Positions 1-8,595 of a stretch of 64,000 nt of DNA are shown here, piece after piece; position 1 is the stretch's first letter, and each line of letters opens with the position of its first letter. Below the pieces are notes generated by a model. The model saw nothing but the letters and a program-made list of their open reading frames with translations. It searched no databases and was not told where the DNA came from. The stretch spans positions 1 through 64,000 of the forward strand of contig JAZNSI010000026.1 in assembly GCA_045591175.1 (NCBI GenBank), read 5' to 3'. The position numbers and the translations under genes are program-made. The stretch comes from UBA11524 sp045591175. Its GTDB lineage: Bacteria > Bacillota > Clostridia > Christensenellales > Aristaeellaceae.

Positions 1-459
1 GAAGCCCTGACCATGTCCGACACCATCGTGGTCATGAAGGACGGCACCATCCAGCAGATCGGCGACCCCAAGACCATCTACGACGAGCCCGCCAACGCCT
101 TCGTTGCGGACTTCATCGGCGAATCCAACATCCTGCGCGGCACGATGATCAAGGATGAGCTGGTCGAGTTCGCCGGCGCGACCTTCCCCTGCGTGGACTC
201 CGGCTTTGGCGAGAACGCCCCCGTGGACGTGGTCATCCGCCCCGAGGACATCATGCTGGTGGGCGAAGACGTGGGCCAGATCGTCGGCACGGTCAAGTCC
301 GTGCTGTTCAAGGGCGTGCACTACGAGATGATGATCGACACCGGCGCTTACACCTTCAAGGTGCACTCCACCACCATGCAGCCCCAGGGCAGCAAGGTCG
401 GTGTGAACATCGTGCCCTTCAACATCCACATCATGAAGCCCATGCAGGAGGATAAGTGA
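1..459 (+). CDS. potA: Spermidine/putrescine ABC transporter ATP-binding protein, C-terminal part (partial at window edge)
   Basis: This is the C-terminal part of the ATPase that powers polyamine uptake on the cytoplasmic face. The frame is open from base 1 (E-A-L-T before the first Met at 13), so the gene starts outside the window. The visible residues begin at the end of the nucleotide-binding domain: ALTMSD, then VMKDGTIQQIGDP, as in potA/fbpC-type ATPases. A TOBE-like regulatory region follows (PEDIMLVGED, then a beta-rich end). The Walker and signature motifs lie upstream and cannot be checked. The stop overlaps the potB start region, and potB, potC and potD follow, which fixes the substrate class as spermidine/putrescine. 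The ending MKPMQEDK is normal for the family. Confidence 0.93.
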   Translation, partial: EALTMSDTIVVMKDGTIQQIGDPKTIYDEPANAFVADFIGESNILRGTMIKDELVEFAGATFPCVDSGFGENAPVDVVIRPEDIMLVGEDVGQIVGTVKSVLFKGVHYEMMIDTGAYTFKVHSTTMQPQGSKVGVNIVPFNIHIMKPMQEDK

Positions 460-461
460 CG

Positions 462-1463
462 ATGCTGACCGATATGTCCCTCCCCTGGGGTGCATGGGCA
501 GCAATGGGTGCAGGCCTCGTCGCCTTCGTGGTGATGATCGCCGCGACCATCAAGCGCAACCGCGGTATGCACCGCTCCCTGTTTGCATCCCCCTATACGC
601 TGTGGATGATCATCTTCACGGTGGTGCCGGTCATCCTCATCAGCTACTATTCCTTCACCGACGCAAACGGCAAGTTCACCCTGGACAACTTCAAGAATTT
701 CTGGGACAGCCACTATGAGGCCAACAAGGTCATCAAGGAAGAGGCTGCACGCCTGGGCGTGGATTACTCCCAGTACATCACCCGCGGCACTGTGAATGTG
801 GATACGCTGGTGTATTCCCTGTGGATGGCCTTCAAGTGCACGGTCATCTGCCTGATCCTGGGATATCCCGCGGCGCTGTTCATGGCGGACCGCAAGATGA
901 AGCTGGGCGCGACCCTGGTGGTGCTCTTCATCATCCCCATGTGGATGAACTTCCTCCTGCGCACCGTCGCCTGGATGACCCTGCTGGAGGATTCCGGCCT
1001 GATCAACAGCCTGCTCAAATCCATGGGCCTGGACGGCATCCAGCTGATGTACACCTCCAACACGGTGCTGCTGGGCATGGTGTACAACTACCTGCCCTTC
1101 ATGGTCTTCCCCATTTACACGGTGCTGAACAAGATGGACTTCCGCCTGTCGGAGGCTGCGGCCGATCTGGGCTGCAACAGCGTGCAGACCCTCACCAAGG
1201 TCACCATGCCCCTGTCCATCCCCGGCGTGGTCAGCGGCATCACCATGGTGTTCATGCCCTCTGTCACCACGTTCTTCATCCCGCGCGTGCTGGGCGGCGG
1301 CTACACGATGATGTTCGGCGACCTGATCGAGTCGAAGTTCCTCACCGAGGGCAACTGGAACGCCGGCTCCGCGCTGTCCCTGCTGATGATGCTGCTGATC
1401 CTGGTCAGCCTGTCCATCCTGCGCAAAGCTGACCCCAATGGCGAAGGAGGTGGCATTGCATGA
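462..1463 (+). CDS. potB: Spermidine/putrescine ABC transporter permease PotB
   Basis: Inner-membrane permease subunit of the PotABCD importer. About six hydrophobic segments are visible, including residues near 15-30, 45-65, 110-130 and 145-170. The EAA loop that contacts PotA is seen as EAAADLGCNSVQTL. I prefer ATG 462, which has AGGAGG at 446-451 with a 10-base gap. A GTG at 456, with only 4 bases of spacing and overlapping the potA stop, is the alternative. The last codons overlap potC in an ATGA arrangement, which suggests translational coupling. Length (about 333 residues) is slightly longer than E. coli PotB (about 285) because of a periplasmic insertion near residues 75-105. Confidence 0.93.
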   Translation: MLTDMSLPWGAWAAMGAGLVAFVVMIAATIKRNRGMHRSLFASPYTLWMIIFTVVPVILISYYSFTDANGKFTLDNFKNFWDSHYEANKVIKEEAARLGVDYSQYITRGTVNVDTLVYSLWMAFKCTVICLILGYPAALFMADRKMKLGATLVVLFIIPMWMNFLLRTVAWMTLLEDSGLINSLLKSMGLDGIQLMYTSNTVLLGMVYNYLPFMVFPIYTVLNKMDFRLSEAAADLGCNSVQTLTKVTMPLSIPGVVSGITMVFMPSVTTFFIPRVLGGGYTMMFGDLIESKFLTEGNWNAGSALSLLMMLLILVSLSILRKADPNGEGGGIA

Positions 1464-2227
1464 TGAAGTTCCTCAAGAAGTTCTACCTGGGCATCATCAT
1501 GGTGTTCCTGTACATCCCCATTGTGGTGCTGATCGTGCAGAGCTTCAACGCCGGCGAAAGCCGCGCCAACTGGGAGGGCTTCTCCCTGCACTGGTATGGC
1601 GAGCTCCTGCATGACGAGCGCATCCTCAACGCGCTGTACGTCACCGTGTCCATCGCCGTGATCGCCATGGTGGTCTCCACCATTTTGGGCACCCTGGCTG
1701 CCATCGGCATCCATGCAATGAAGAAGCGCCCTCAGGCCCTGATGATGACGCTGACCAACCTGCCCAACACCATGCCCGACATCGTGACCGGTATTTCCCT
1801 CATGCTGCTGTTCCTCTTCACCAAGGTGGAGCGCGGCTATGTCACGATGCTGCTGGCCCACATCACCTTTGATACCCCCTATGTCATTTTGTCGGTGCTG
1901 CCCAAGCTGAAGCAGATGAACCGCCACACCTACGAGGCGGCGCTGGACCTGGGCGCAACGCCCACCTACGCGCTCTTCCGCGTGATCATCCCCCAGTGCA
2001 AGCAGGGCATCATCACCGGTGCAATGCTGGCCTTTACCCTGTCCCTGGATGACTTCACCATCAGCTACTTCACCACCTCTCCCCTGGTGCAGAACCTCTC
2101 CACGCTGATCTACTCTGCCACCCGTACCGGCATCGACCCCACGCTGAATGCGCTTTCCGCGCTGATGTTTGTGGCGCTGCTGGTGCTGCTGCTGATCGTC
2201 AACCGCCGCACGGCGGAGGACAAGTAA
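1460..2227 (+). CDS. potC: Spermidine/putrescine ABC transporter permease PotC
   Basis: Second permease of the polyamine importer, 255 residues, the usual size. Six membrane segments are visible, with an EAA loop reading EAALDLGATPTYAL. The start ATG at 1460 overlaps the potB stop (ATGA), and GGAGG lies at about 1446-1450; a second ATG at 1463 is possible. PotB and PotC form the channel; PotA supplies ATP and PotD delivers the ligand. The sequence SLDDFTISYF near residue 190 is conserved in PotC/PhnV-like permeases. The spacer to potD is only 12 bases, so all four genes are one operon. Confidence 0.94.
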   Translation: MMKFLKKFYLGIIMVFLYIPIVVLIVQSFNAGESRANWEGFSLHWYGELLHDERILNALYVTVSIAVIAMVVSTILGTLAAIGIHAMKKRPQALMMTLTNLPNTMPDIVTGISLMLLFLFTKVERGYVTMLLAHITFDTPYVILSVLPKLKQMNRHTYEAALDLGATPTYALFRVIIPQCKQGIITGAMLAFTLSLDDFTISYFTTSPLVQNLSTLIYSATRTGIDPTLNALSALMFVALLVLLLIVNRRTAEDK

Positions 2228-2239
2228 GGAGGAAGAAAG

Positions 2240-3364
2240 ATGAACATGAAACGCATTCTTTTCCTCCTGATGGCCCTGACGATGGCGCTGACGATGACCG
2301 CCTGCCAGTCCTCCACCGAGGAAGGCGGCAAGGCCGCCGAGCAGGTCGTCAACGTGTTCAACTGGGAGGATTATATCGATCCCGAGGTCTGCAACATGTT
2401 TGAGGAGGAGACCGGCATCAAGGTCAACTACATGTGCTTCACCACGGTGGAAGACATGATCGTGCAGGTGGAGGCCAACCCCGGCGCCTTCGACGTGTGC
2501 TTCCCCTCGGACTACATCGTGGAACGCATGATCAACAAGGGCATGCTAGCGGAGATCAACTTCGACAACATCCCCTACGCCGACCAGATCCTCCCCCACC
2601 TGCTCAACCCTGATTACGACCAGGAAAACAAGTATTCCATCCCCTACATGTGGGGCACCGTGGGCATCCTCTACAATGTGGAGATGATGAACGAGCTTTA
2701 CCCGGAGTTCGACCCCGAGACTGCCTCCTGGTCCATCCTGTGGGACGAGCGATTCGAGCGCAACGTCATCATGATGGACTCCATCCGCGACAGCATGGGC
2801 GTGACCCTCAAGTACCTGGGCTACAGCGCCAACTCCACCTCCATCCCTGAGCTTTTCGCCGCCCGCGACAAGCTGATCGAGCAGAAGCAGCTGGGCGTGG
2901 TCAAGGCCTATCAGGTGGACGAAACTAAGGATAAGATGGCCGCCGGTGAAGCCGCCATGGCCGTCATGTGGTCCGGCGACGCAATGTACGCCATCGACAA
3001 GGCCGGCGACGACATCCCCCTGGATTACTTCGTCCCCGTGGAGGGCTCCAACGTCTGGTGTGACGCGGCGGTCATCCCCACCACCGCCAAGAACAAGGAG
3101 AACGCCGAGAAGTTCATCAACTTCCTCTGCCGCCCGGACATCGCGGCCCTGAACTGGAACTACATCTGGTATTCCACCCCCAACATGGGCGCGATCGAGC
3201 TGATCGAGGACCCGGAAAGCGACTATTTCTACGAGTACACGGACGACGTCCGCCTCAGCCCCACCACCGAGCTGATGGACAAATGCGAGTTCTTCCGCGA
3301 CATCCCGGAGGACTACCTGAGCGTGTATGAAGCGCTGTGGATGGATTTGAAGAATACCAAGTAA
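2240..3364 (+). CDS. potD: Extracellular spermidine/putrescine-binding lipoprotein PotD
   Basis: Substrate-binding lipoprotein that captures polyamine outside the membrane and hands it to PotBC. The N terminus is a lipoprotein signal: Lys-Arg, hydrophobic stretch, then lipobox LTMTAC with Cys22 as the acylated residue. The mature start VVNVFNWEDYIDP matches PotD/PotF proteins, whose Trp and acidic residues cage the amine. SIPYMWGTVGILYN and WSGDAMYAI are further family motifs. The ribosome site is TAAGGAGGAAG just before ATG 2240. It is the last gene of the operon and is followed at once by an intrinsic terminator. The 374-residue length is normal. Confidence 0.95.
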   Translation: MNMKRILFLLMALTMALTMTACQSSTEEGGKAAEQVVNVFNWEDYIDPEVCNMFEEETGIKVNYMCFTTVEDMIVQVEANPGAFDVCFPSDYIVERMINKGMLAEINFDNIPYADQILPHLLNPDYDQENKYSIPYMWGTVGILYNVEMMNELYPEFDPETASWSILWDERFERNVIMMDSIRDSMGVTLKYLGYSANSTSIPELFAARDKLIEQKQLGVVKAYQVDETKDKMAAGEAAMAVMWSGDAMYAIDKAGDDIPLDYFVPVEGSNVWCDAAVIPTTAKNKENAEKFINFLCRPDIAALNWNYIWYSTPNMGAIELIEDPESDYFYEYTDDVRLSPTTELMDKCEFFRDIPEDYLSVYEALWMDLKNTK

Positions 3365-3373
3365 ACACAAACG

Positions 3374-3401
3374 CCCCGTCGGAGCACTCCGGTGGGGTTT
3401 T
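3374..3401 (+). terminator. Rho-independent terminator of the pot operon
   Basis: An imperfect inverted repeat (CCCC-gt-CGGAG, loop ca, CTCCG-gt-GGGG) is followed by TTTT, 10 bases after the potD stop. It ends the + strand transcript before the convergent carB-dapF gene. Confidence 0.8.
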
Positions 3402-3411
3402 CATGTGCAGC

Positions 3412-3440
3412 AAAAAGGGAGCGTCAATTCTGACGCTCCC
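3412..3440 (-). terminator. Rho-independent terminator of the argF-carA-carB/dapF operon
   Basis: A perfect 10-bp stem (GGGAGCGTCA, loop attc, TGACGCTCCC) at 3417-3440 is flanked by AAAAA at 3412-3416, which reads as a T run on the minus strand. It lies 12 bases after the minus-strand stop at 3452. Confidence 0.88.
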
Positions 3441-3451
3441 CTGCTATTCCA

Positions 3452-6400
3452 TTAGATACGGATAATGCCCTCAAAGTCCATCACCGCGTCGCCGGTCATC
3501 CAGACCTGGCCGTCCGCCTGGTAACGCACGACCAGCGTGCCGCCGGGCAGGGCCACGTCGATGTCCGCATCGCGCTTGCACAGGCCGTTCTCGACCGCCG
3601 CAACAGCCACCGCACAGGCGCCGGTGCCGCAGGCTGCGGTTTCGCCGATGCCGCGCTCCCAGACGCGCATCACGATGCTGTTGCCATCCACGATCTGTGC
3701 GAAAGACACGTTCACGCGGGCCGGGAACAACGCGTCCTGCTCAATGGCAGGGCCAACCTGCTGCAAGTTGATGGCATTCACGTCGTCCACAAACATCACC
3801 ACATGGGGGTTGCCCATGGACACGCAGCTGATCTCGCGCATCTGGCCAGCCAGGTAAACGCGGCGCTTCATCACCTTGTCGCCGTCCAGCTTGACGGGAA
3901 CGTCCGCGGGGTCAAAGGCCGGGCGGCCCATGTCCACCAGCACGGAGAACACCTGATCCTCGCGGATGAACAGGCTCGCGGTCTTTACGCCGCTGCCAGT
4001 CTCGATGCGCATTTCCTCCTTGCGCACGCGGCCGGTCTCGTACAGGTACTTGCACACGCAGCGCAGCGCATTGCCGGCCACGGTGCTCTCGGTGCCGTCA
4101 GCGTTGAACATGCGCATCTTGGCGTCCGCGCGCTTGGAGGGCAGGATGAGGACGATGCCGTCCGCGCCCACGCCGGTGCGGCGGTTGCTGAGGCGCACCG
4201 CCACGGATTCGGGGCTCTCCACCGTCTGCTCGAAGCAGTCGAAGTAGAGGTAATCATTGCCCGTGCCGCGCATCTTGACGAAGGAGAGCTTCTTGGGCTC
4301 CTTGCGCATGTTGTTGATGTCCACCAGCTCCACATTGCCCTGGGTGTAACGGCTGGTCAGCGCGTTGGCAAGGGCGTTGGCAGTGTCCAGGGAGGTGAAC
4401 AGCGGGATGCCGCGCTCCACAGCCTTGCGGCGGAGCTTCACGGACTCGCGCAGGGGATCACGGCCCTTGACGGAGGTGGAGATCACGTACTGCACCTGAC
4501 CCATGGTGAGCATCTGCTCCATGGATTCGTGCTTGACCACGGCGGAGTACACGCCATGCTGCAGCAGCGTCTTGGCGGTGCCGGTGGTGGCGAAGATGTT
4601 GAAGCCCAGCTCCTGGAACTTGCGGGCCACGCCAACAGCCTCGACCTTGTCCTTGTCGCGGACGGAGATCAGCACGCCGCCGCCCTGACGCATCTTGTAG
4701 CCCGCAGCGACCAGGCCCTTGTAGATGGCCTCCTGCAGGTTGGTGCCAAGACCCAGGACCTCGCCGGTGGACTTCATCTCCGGGCCCAGGTGGGTATCGA
4801 CGTCCGCCAGCTTCTCGAAGGAGAAGCAGGGCACCTTGACGGCGAAATAGGGGCTCTGGCGGTACAGGCCCGTGCCGTAGCCCATGTCCTTGATCTTCTC
4901 GCCCAGCATTGCGCGGACGGCCAGGTCAACCATGGGAACGCCGGTCACCTTGCTGATGTAGGGCACGGTGCGGCTGGCGCGGGGGTTCGCCTCGATGACG
5001 TACACCTCGTTGTGGTAGACGATGTACTGGATGTTGATCAGGCCCAGCGTGCCCAGCTCGAGGGCAATCTGACGGGTGACCTCCACCAGACGCTGATACA
5101 TCGCGCCGGTCAGGTTCCAGGCGGGATAGACCGCAATGGAGTCGCCGGAGTGGACGCCGGAGGACTCGATGTGCTCCATGATGCCGGGGATCAGCACGTC
5201 CTCGCCGTCGCAGATCGCGTCAGCCTCGGCCTCGATGCCCTTGAGGTACTGGTCGATCAGGATGGGGTTCTCGATGCCCTGGGCCAGGATGATCTTCATG
5301 TACTCCACAATGTCGGAGTCCTGATAAGCGATGATCATGTTCTGGCCGCCCAGCACGTAGGAGGGACGCACCAGCACGGGATAACCCAGCTCGTTGGCAG
5401 CCTTCAGGGCCTCCTCGGTGGTCATGACGGTCGTGCCCTGGGGGCGCTTGATGCCGTACTTCTCCATCGCCGCATCGAAGCGCTCGCGGTCCTCCGCAGC
5501 GTCGATCATGTCCGCAGAGGTGCCCAGGATCTTCACGCCGGCGTTCTCCAGCGCATGGGTCAGCTTGATGGCAGTCTGGCCGCCGAAGGCCGCGACCACG
5601 CCCACAGGCTTCTCGGTCTCGATGATGCCCAGCACGTCTTCGGGCGTCAAGGGCTCAAAGTAGAGGCGATCCGCGGTGTCAAAGTCGGTGGAGACGGTTT
5701 CGGGGTTGTTGTTGACCAGCACCACGTCGTAGCCGGCTTCCTTCAGCATCCACACGCAGTGGACGGAGGCGTAGTCGAACTCGATACCCTGACCGATGCG
5801 GATGGGGCCAGAGCCCAGAACCATCACGCAGGGCTTCTTTTCCCGCTTTGCCAGGAACTCAGCAGCCTCGTTTTCCTCGTCGTAGGTCGCGTAGAAGTAG
5901 GGGCGCTGGGCCTCAAACTCCGCCGCGCAGGTGTCAACCATCTTGTACACAGGGCTGCGGTGCATGGGCACGGGCGCGCCGGAGAGGCGCTCGATGACCT
6001 TGTCCGGGAAGCCCATCTTCTTGGCCTTCAGGTAGAGGTCAGCATCCACATTGCCCTTGGCAAGGGTCGCCTCCATGTCGGCAAGGTTCTTGAAGCAATG
6101 CAGGAAGTAGTAGTCGATCTTCGTGATGTCGTGCAGCTGTTCCAGCGTCACACCGCGGCAGATGGCCTCGTACACGGCGTACATGCGCTGGTCGGTGCAC
6201 TTGTCGATCAGGGCCAGCAGCTCGTCCGTGCTGAGGTCCGCCAGGGACTTCATGCGCAGGGTGTCGCAGCCGATCTCCGCGCCGCGGACGGCCTTCATCA
6301 GGGCCTGCTCCACGCTTACGCCGATGGACATGACTTCGCCCGTGGCTTTCATCTGAGTGCCCAGGGTGCGCTTACCGTAGACGAACTTGTCGAAGGGCCA

Positions 6401-7477
6401 CTTCGGCACCTTGGCCACGATGTAGTCCACCGTGGGCTCGAAGCCCGCGAGGGTCTTGCCGGTCATGGCGTTGGGGATCTCGTCCAGGCTGTAGCCGATG
6501 GCGATCATGGCCGCGGTCTTGGCGATGGGATAGCCAGTGGCCTTGGAGGCCAGAGCGGAAGAGCGGCTCACGCGGGGGTTGACCTCGATGACCGCGTACT
6601 CAAAGCTGTCGGGATTGAGCGCGAACTGGCAGTTACAGCCGCCCTCGACCTCCAGCGCGGACACCATGTCCAGCGCAGCCTTGCGCAGCATCTGGTACTC
6701 GGTGTTGGACAGGGTCAGGGCAGGCGCCACAACAATGGAGTCGCCGGTATGCACGCCGACGGGGTCGATGTTTTCCATCGAGCAAACGGCGATGACATTG
6801 CCCTTGGCGTCACGCATGACCTCGAATTCGATTTCCTTCCAGCCGGAGATGCACTTCTCCACCAGGATCTGGGTGATGGGAGACAAACGCAGGCCGGCCT
6901 CGGCAATGACCTCCAGCTCTTCGCGGGTCTTGCAGATGCCGCCGCCCTCGCCGCCCATGGTGAAGGCAGGACGGACGATGACCGGGTAGCCGATCTTCTC
7001 CGCCAGTTCGAGGGCGTCCTCCAGCGTTTCCACCACGTCGGAGGGGATGCAGGGCTGACCGATGGACTCCATGGTCTGCTTGAACAGCAGACGGTCCTCG
7101 GCCTTCTCGATGGTCTCGCACTTCGCGCCCAGCAGCTTCACGCCGTGCTGGTCCAGGAAGCCTTCCTTGGCCAGCTGCATGGACAGGGTCAGGCCGCTCT
7201 GGCCACCCAGGGTGGACAGCAGGGAGTCGGGCTTTTCCTTGATGATGATGCGGCGCAGAGTTTCGAGGGTCAGGGGCTCGATGTAGATCTGGTCAGCGGA
7301 GGTGTGGTCGGTCATGATGGTCGCAGGATTGGGGTTGACCAGCACGACCTCCAGGCCAGCGGCCTTCAGCGCCTTACAGGCCTGGGAGCCGGCGTAGTCA
7401 AACTCCGCAGCCTGACCGATGACGATCGGGCCGGAGCCGATGATCATTACTTTCTTGAGTGAAGGATTCAGCGGCAT
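3452..7477 (-). CDS. carB: Carbamoyl-phosphate synthase large subunit fused to diaminopimelate epimerase (CarB-DapF)
   Basis: One uninterrupted 1341-codon frame. Residues 1-1056 are a full CarB, which makes carbamoyl phosphate from bicarbonate, ammonia and two ATP. The start is MPLNPSLKKVMIIGSGP, there are two ATP-grasp halves (about 128-400 and 670-930), and an MGS-like allosteric domain runs from about 935 to VELVDINNM. Residues 1057-1341 are a full DapF, which converts LL- to meso-diaminopimelate for lysine and peptidoglycan. It shows MRGTGNDY, GNALRC (Cys1140) and ETAACGTGAC (Cys1283), so both epimerase cysteines are present. There is no linker and no stop at the junction (base 4309). The start ATG has GGGAGGT 8 bases upstream and overlaps carA by 10 bases. 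Internal initiation at Met1057 cannot be excluded: a weak GGTGGA lies 10 bases before it. Operon order is argF, carA, carB-dapF. Confidence 0.93.
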   Translation of the reverse strand: MPLNPSLKKVMIIGSGPIVIGQAAEFDYAGSQACKALKAAGLEVVLVNPNPATIMTDHTSADQIYIEPLTLETLRRIIIKEKPDSLLSTLGGQSGLTLSMQLAKEGFLDQHGVKLLGAKCETIEKAEDRLLFKQTMESIGQPCIPSDVVETLEDALELAEKIGYPVIVRPAFTMGGEGGGICKTREELEVIAEAGLRLSPITQILVEKCISGWKEIEFEVMRDAKGNVIAVCSMENIDPVGVHTGDSIVVAPALTLSNTEYQMLRKAALDMVSALEVEGGCNCQFALNPDSFEYAVIEVNPRVSRSSALASKATGYPIAKTAAMIAIGYSLDEIPNAMTGKTLAGFEPTVDYIVAKVPKWPFDKFVYGKRTLGTQMKATGEVMSIGVSVEQALMKAVRGAEIGCDTLRMKSLADLSTDELLALIDKCTDQRMYAVYEAICRGVTLEQLHDITKIDYYFLHCFKNLADMEATLAKGNVDADLYLKAKKMGFPDKVIERLSGAPVPMHRSPVYKMVDTCAAEFEAQRPYFYATYDEENEAAEFLAKREKKPCVMVLGSGPIRIGQGIEFDYASVHCVWMLKEAGYDVVLVNNNPETVSTDFDTADRLYFEPLTPEDVLGIIETEKPVGVVAAFGGQTAIKLTHALENAGVKILGTSADMIDAAEDRERFDAAMEKYGIKRPQGTTVMTTEEALKAANELGYPVLVRPSYVLGGQNMIIAYQDSDIVEYMKIILAQGIENPILIDQYLKGIEAEADAICDGEDVLIPGIMEHIESSGVHSGDSIAVYPAWNLTGAMYQRLVEVTRQIALELGTLGLINIQYIVYHNEVYVIEANPRASRTVPYISKVTGVPMVDLAVRAMLGEKIKDMGYGTGLYRQSPYFAVKVPCFSFEKLADVDTHLGPEMKSTGEVLGLGTNLQEAIYKGLVAAGYKMRQGGGVLISVRDKDKVEAVGVARKFQELGFNIFATTGTAKTLLQHGVYSAVVKHESMEQMLTMGQVQYVISTSVKGRDPLRESVKLRRKAVERGIPLFTSLDTANALANALTSRYTQGNVELVDINNMRKEPKKLSFVKMRGTGNDYLYFDCFEQTVESPESVAVRLSNRRTGVGADGIVLILPSKRADAKMRMFNADGTESTVAGNALRCVCKYLYETGRVRKEEMRIETGSGVKTASLFIREDQVFSVLVDMGRPAFDPADVPVKLDGDKVMKRRVYLAGQMREISCVSMGNPHVVMFVDDVNAINLQQVGPAIEQDALFPARVNVSFAQIVDGNSIVMRVWERGIGETAACGTGACAVAVAAVENGLCKRDADIDVALPGGTLVVRYQADGQVWMTGDAVMDFEGIIRI

Positions 7478-8577
7478 TCCTTGTTACCTCCCATCAGAGC
7501 AATAAAGCGGTCGAACAGGAAATGGGTGCCGATCTTGCTGGCGACGTTGGACGCCTGGTACAGGCCGCCGGTCGCCGCGGGCTGGAACTGCACGGAGAAC
7601 GCGGGCATATCCATATAATCGATGCCCTCGCAGGAACCGTCGTTGCGGTTCACAAAGCGCAGGGAGGCGTTGGCAGGCAGTGTCTCCTTGTCCACCTCAT
7701 AGCCGTGGTTTTGGCTGGTGATGTAGCACAGGCCGGTCTTCACGTCCTCAATGGGCTGATTGCCGCCGCGGTGGCCGTAGGGCAGCTTGGCGGTATCCGC
7801 ACCCTGGCTCATGGCCAGCAGCTGATGGCCCAGGCCGATGCCGAACATGGGCAGATGCTTGTTGGCGACTTCGCGGATCTCATTGGCGATGGCTTCGTAA
7901 TCCGCAGGATCGCCCGCGCCGCCGGAGATGACGATGCCGTCCGCATCCAGCGCCAGCACCTGCTCCGCCTTGATGTTCGCGGGCACAAGGGTCACCGCGC
8001 AGCTGCGGCTTTCCAGCTGGGCCACGGTGTCAGCCTTCGCGCCCAGATCCCACACAACGACGTTGTACTTGCCGGGCTTTTCAGCAGGCACGGTCTCCTT
8101 CACGGAGGTCGCAGTCAGATCAGCCTTGCCGACAGCCAGCTCGGCGGCGGCCTCGGCGATGTTTTCGGGCTTCTCGGTCAGGATCGCGGCGGCCATTACG
8201 CCCTTGTCGCGCAGGCGGCGGGTGATGGCACGGGTGTCCACACCGGTCAGGCAGGGAATGCCGTTCGCCTCCAGATAATCATTCAGCGTCCCCTGGCAGC
8301 GGAAGTTGCTGGGGGTGTCGCACAGGTCACGGCAGACATAGCCGCTCAGGCAGGGCTTGGCAGCATCCTCAGCCACCGGCACCACGCCGTAGTTGCCAAT
8401 CTGCGGGAAGGTCTGCACAACGATCTGCCCCGCGTACGCCGGGTCGGTCAGGGTATCCATGTAGCCCACGACGGAGGTCAGGAACACCGCTTCACCGGTG
8501 GAAGCCTTCACAGCGCCGCGCAGCACACCCTCGTAGAGCTGGCCGTCCGCCAGCAAGAGGTAGCCTTTCTTTTCCAT
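7468..8577 (-). CDS. carA: Carbamoyl-phosphate synthase small subunit with degenerate glutaminase site
   Basis: Normally CarA hydrolyses glutamine and channels ammonia to CarB. The fold is complete (369 residues): an N-terminal CPSase domain with GNYGVVP and TGVDTRAITR, then a class I amidotransferase domain. The catalytic triad is gone. The nucleophile motif GICLGHQ reads GIGLGHQ (Gly248 for Cys), and the HPE motif reads QPA (Gln332 for His, Ala334 for Glu). The oxyanion region SNGPGDP reads SGGAGDP. All three codons were checked in the DNA and the frame is otherwise intact. I infer a structural subunit that cannot hydrolyse glutamine, so the synthase would use free ammonia, as in vertebrate CPS I where the Cys is also lost. 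GGAGGT precedes the ATG. It sits between argF and carB. Confidence 0.92.
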   Translation of the reverse strand: MEKKGYLLLADGQLYEGVLRGAVKASTGEAVFLTSVVGYMDTLTDPAYAGQIVVQTFPQIGNYGVVPVAEDAAKPCLSGYVCRDLCDTPSNFRCQGTLNDYLEANGIPCLTGVDTRAITRRLRDKGVMAAAILTEKPENIAEAAAELAVGKADLTATSVKETVPAEKPGKYNVVVWDLGAKADTVAQLESRSCAVTLVPANIKAEQVLALDADGIVISGGAGDPADYEAIANEIREVANKHLPMFGIGLGHQLLAMSQGADTAKLPYGHRGGNQPIEDVKTGLCYITSQNHGYEVDKETLPANASLRFVNRNDGSCEGIDYMDMPAFSVQFQPAATGGLYQASNVASKIGTHFLFDRFIALMGGNKECR

Positions 8578-8595
8578 GCTCGTAACCTCCGTTAT

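Noticed and set aside
3803..7462. A 1219-codon open frame on the + strand opposite carB-dapF
   Set aside because: It is a shadow of high-GC coding on the other strand: His/Gln/Gly/Ala-rich, no domain, no ribosome site, while the minus strand encodes clear CarB and DapF.
7468..8577. Reading CarA as a pseudogene
   Set aside because: The frame is full length, has a ribosome site and overlaps carB; only active-site codons differ, which suggests a retained structural role rather than decay.
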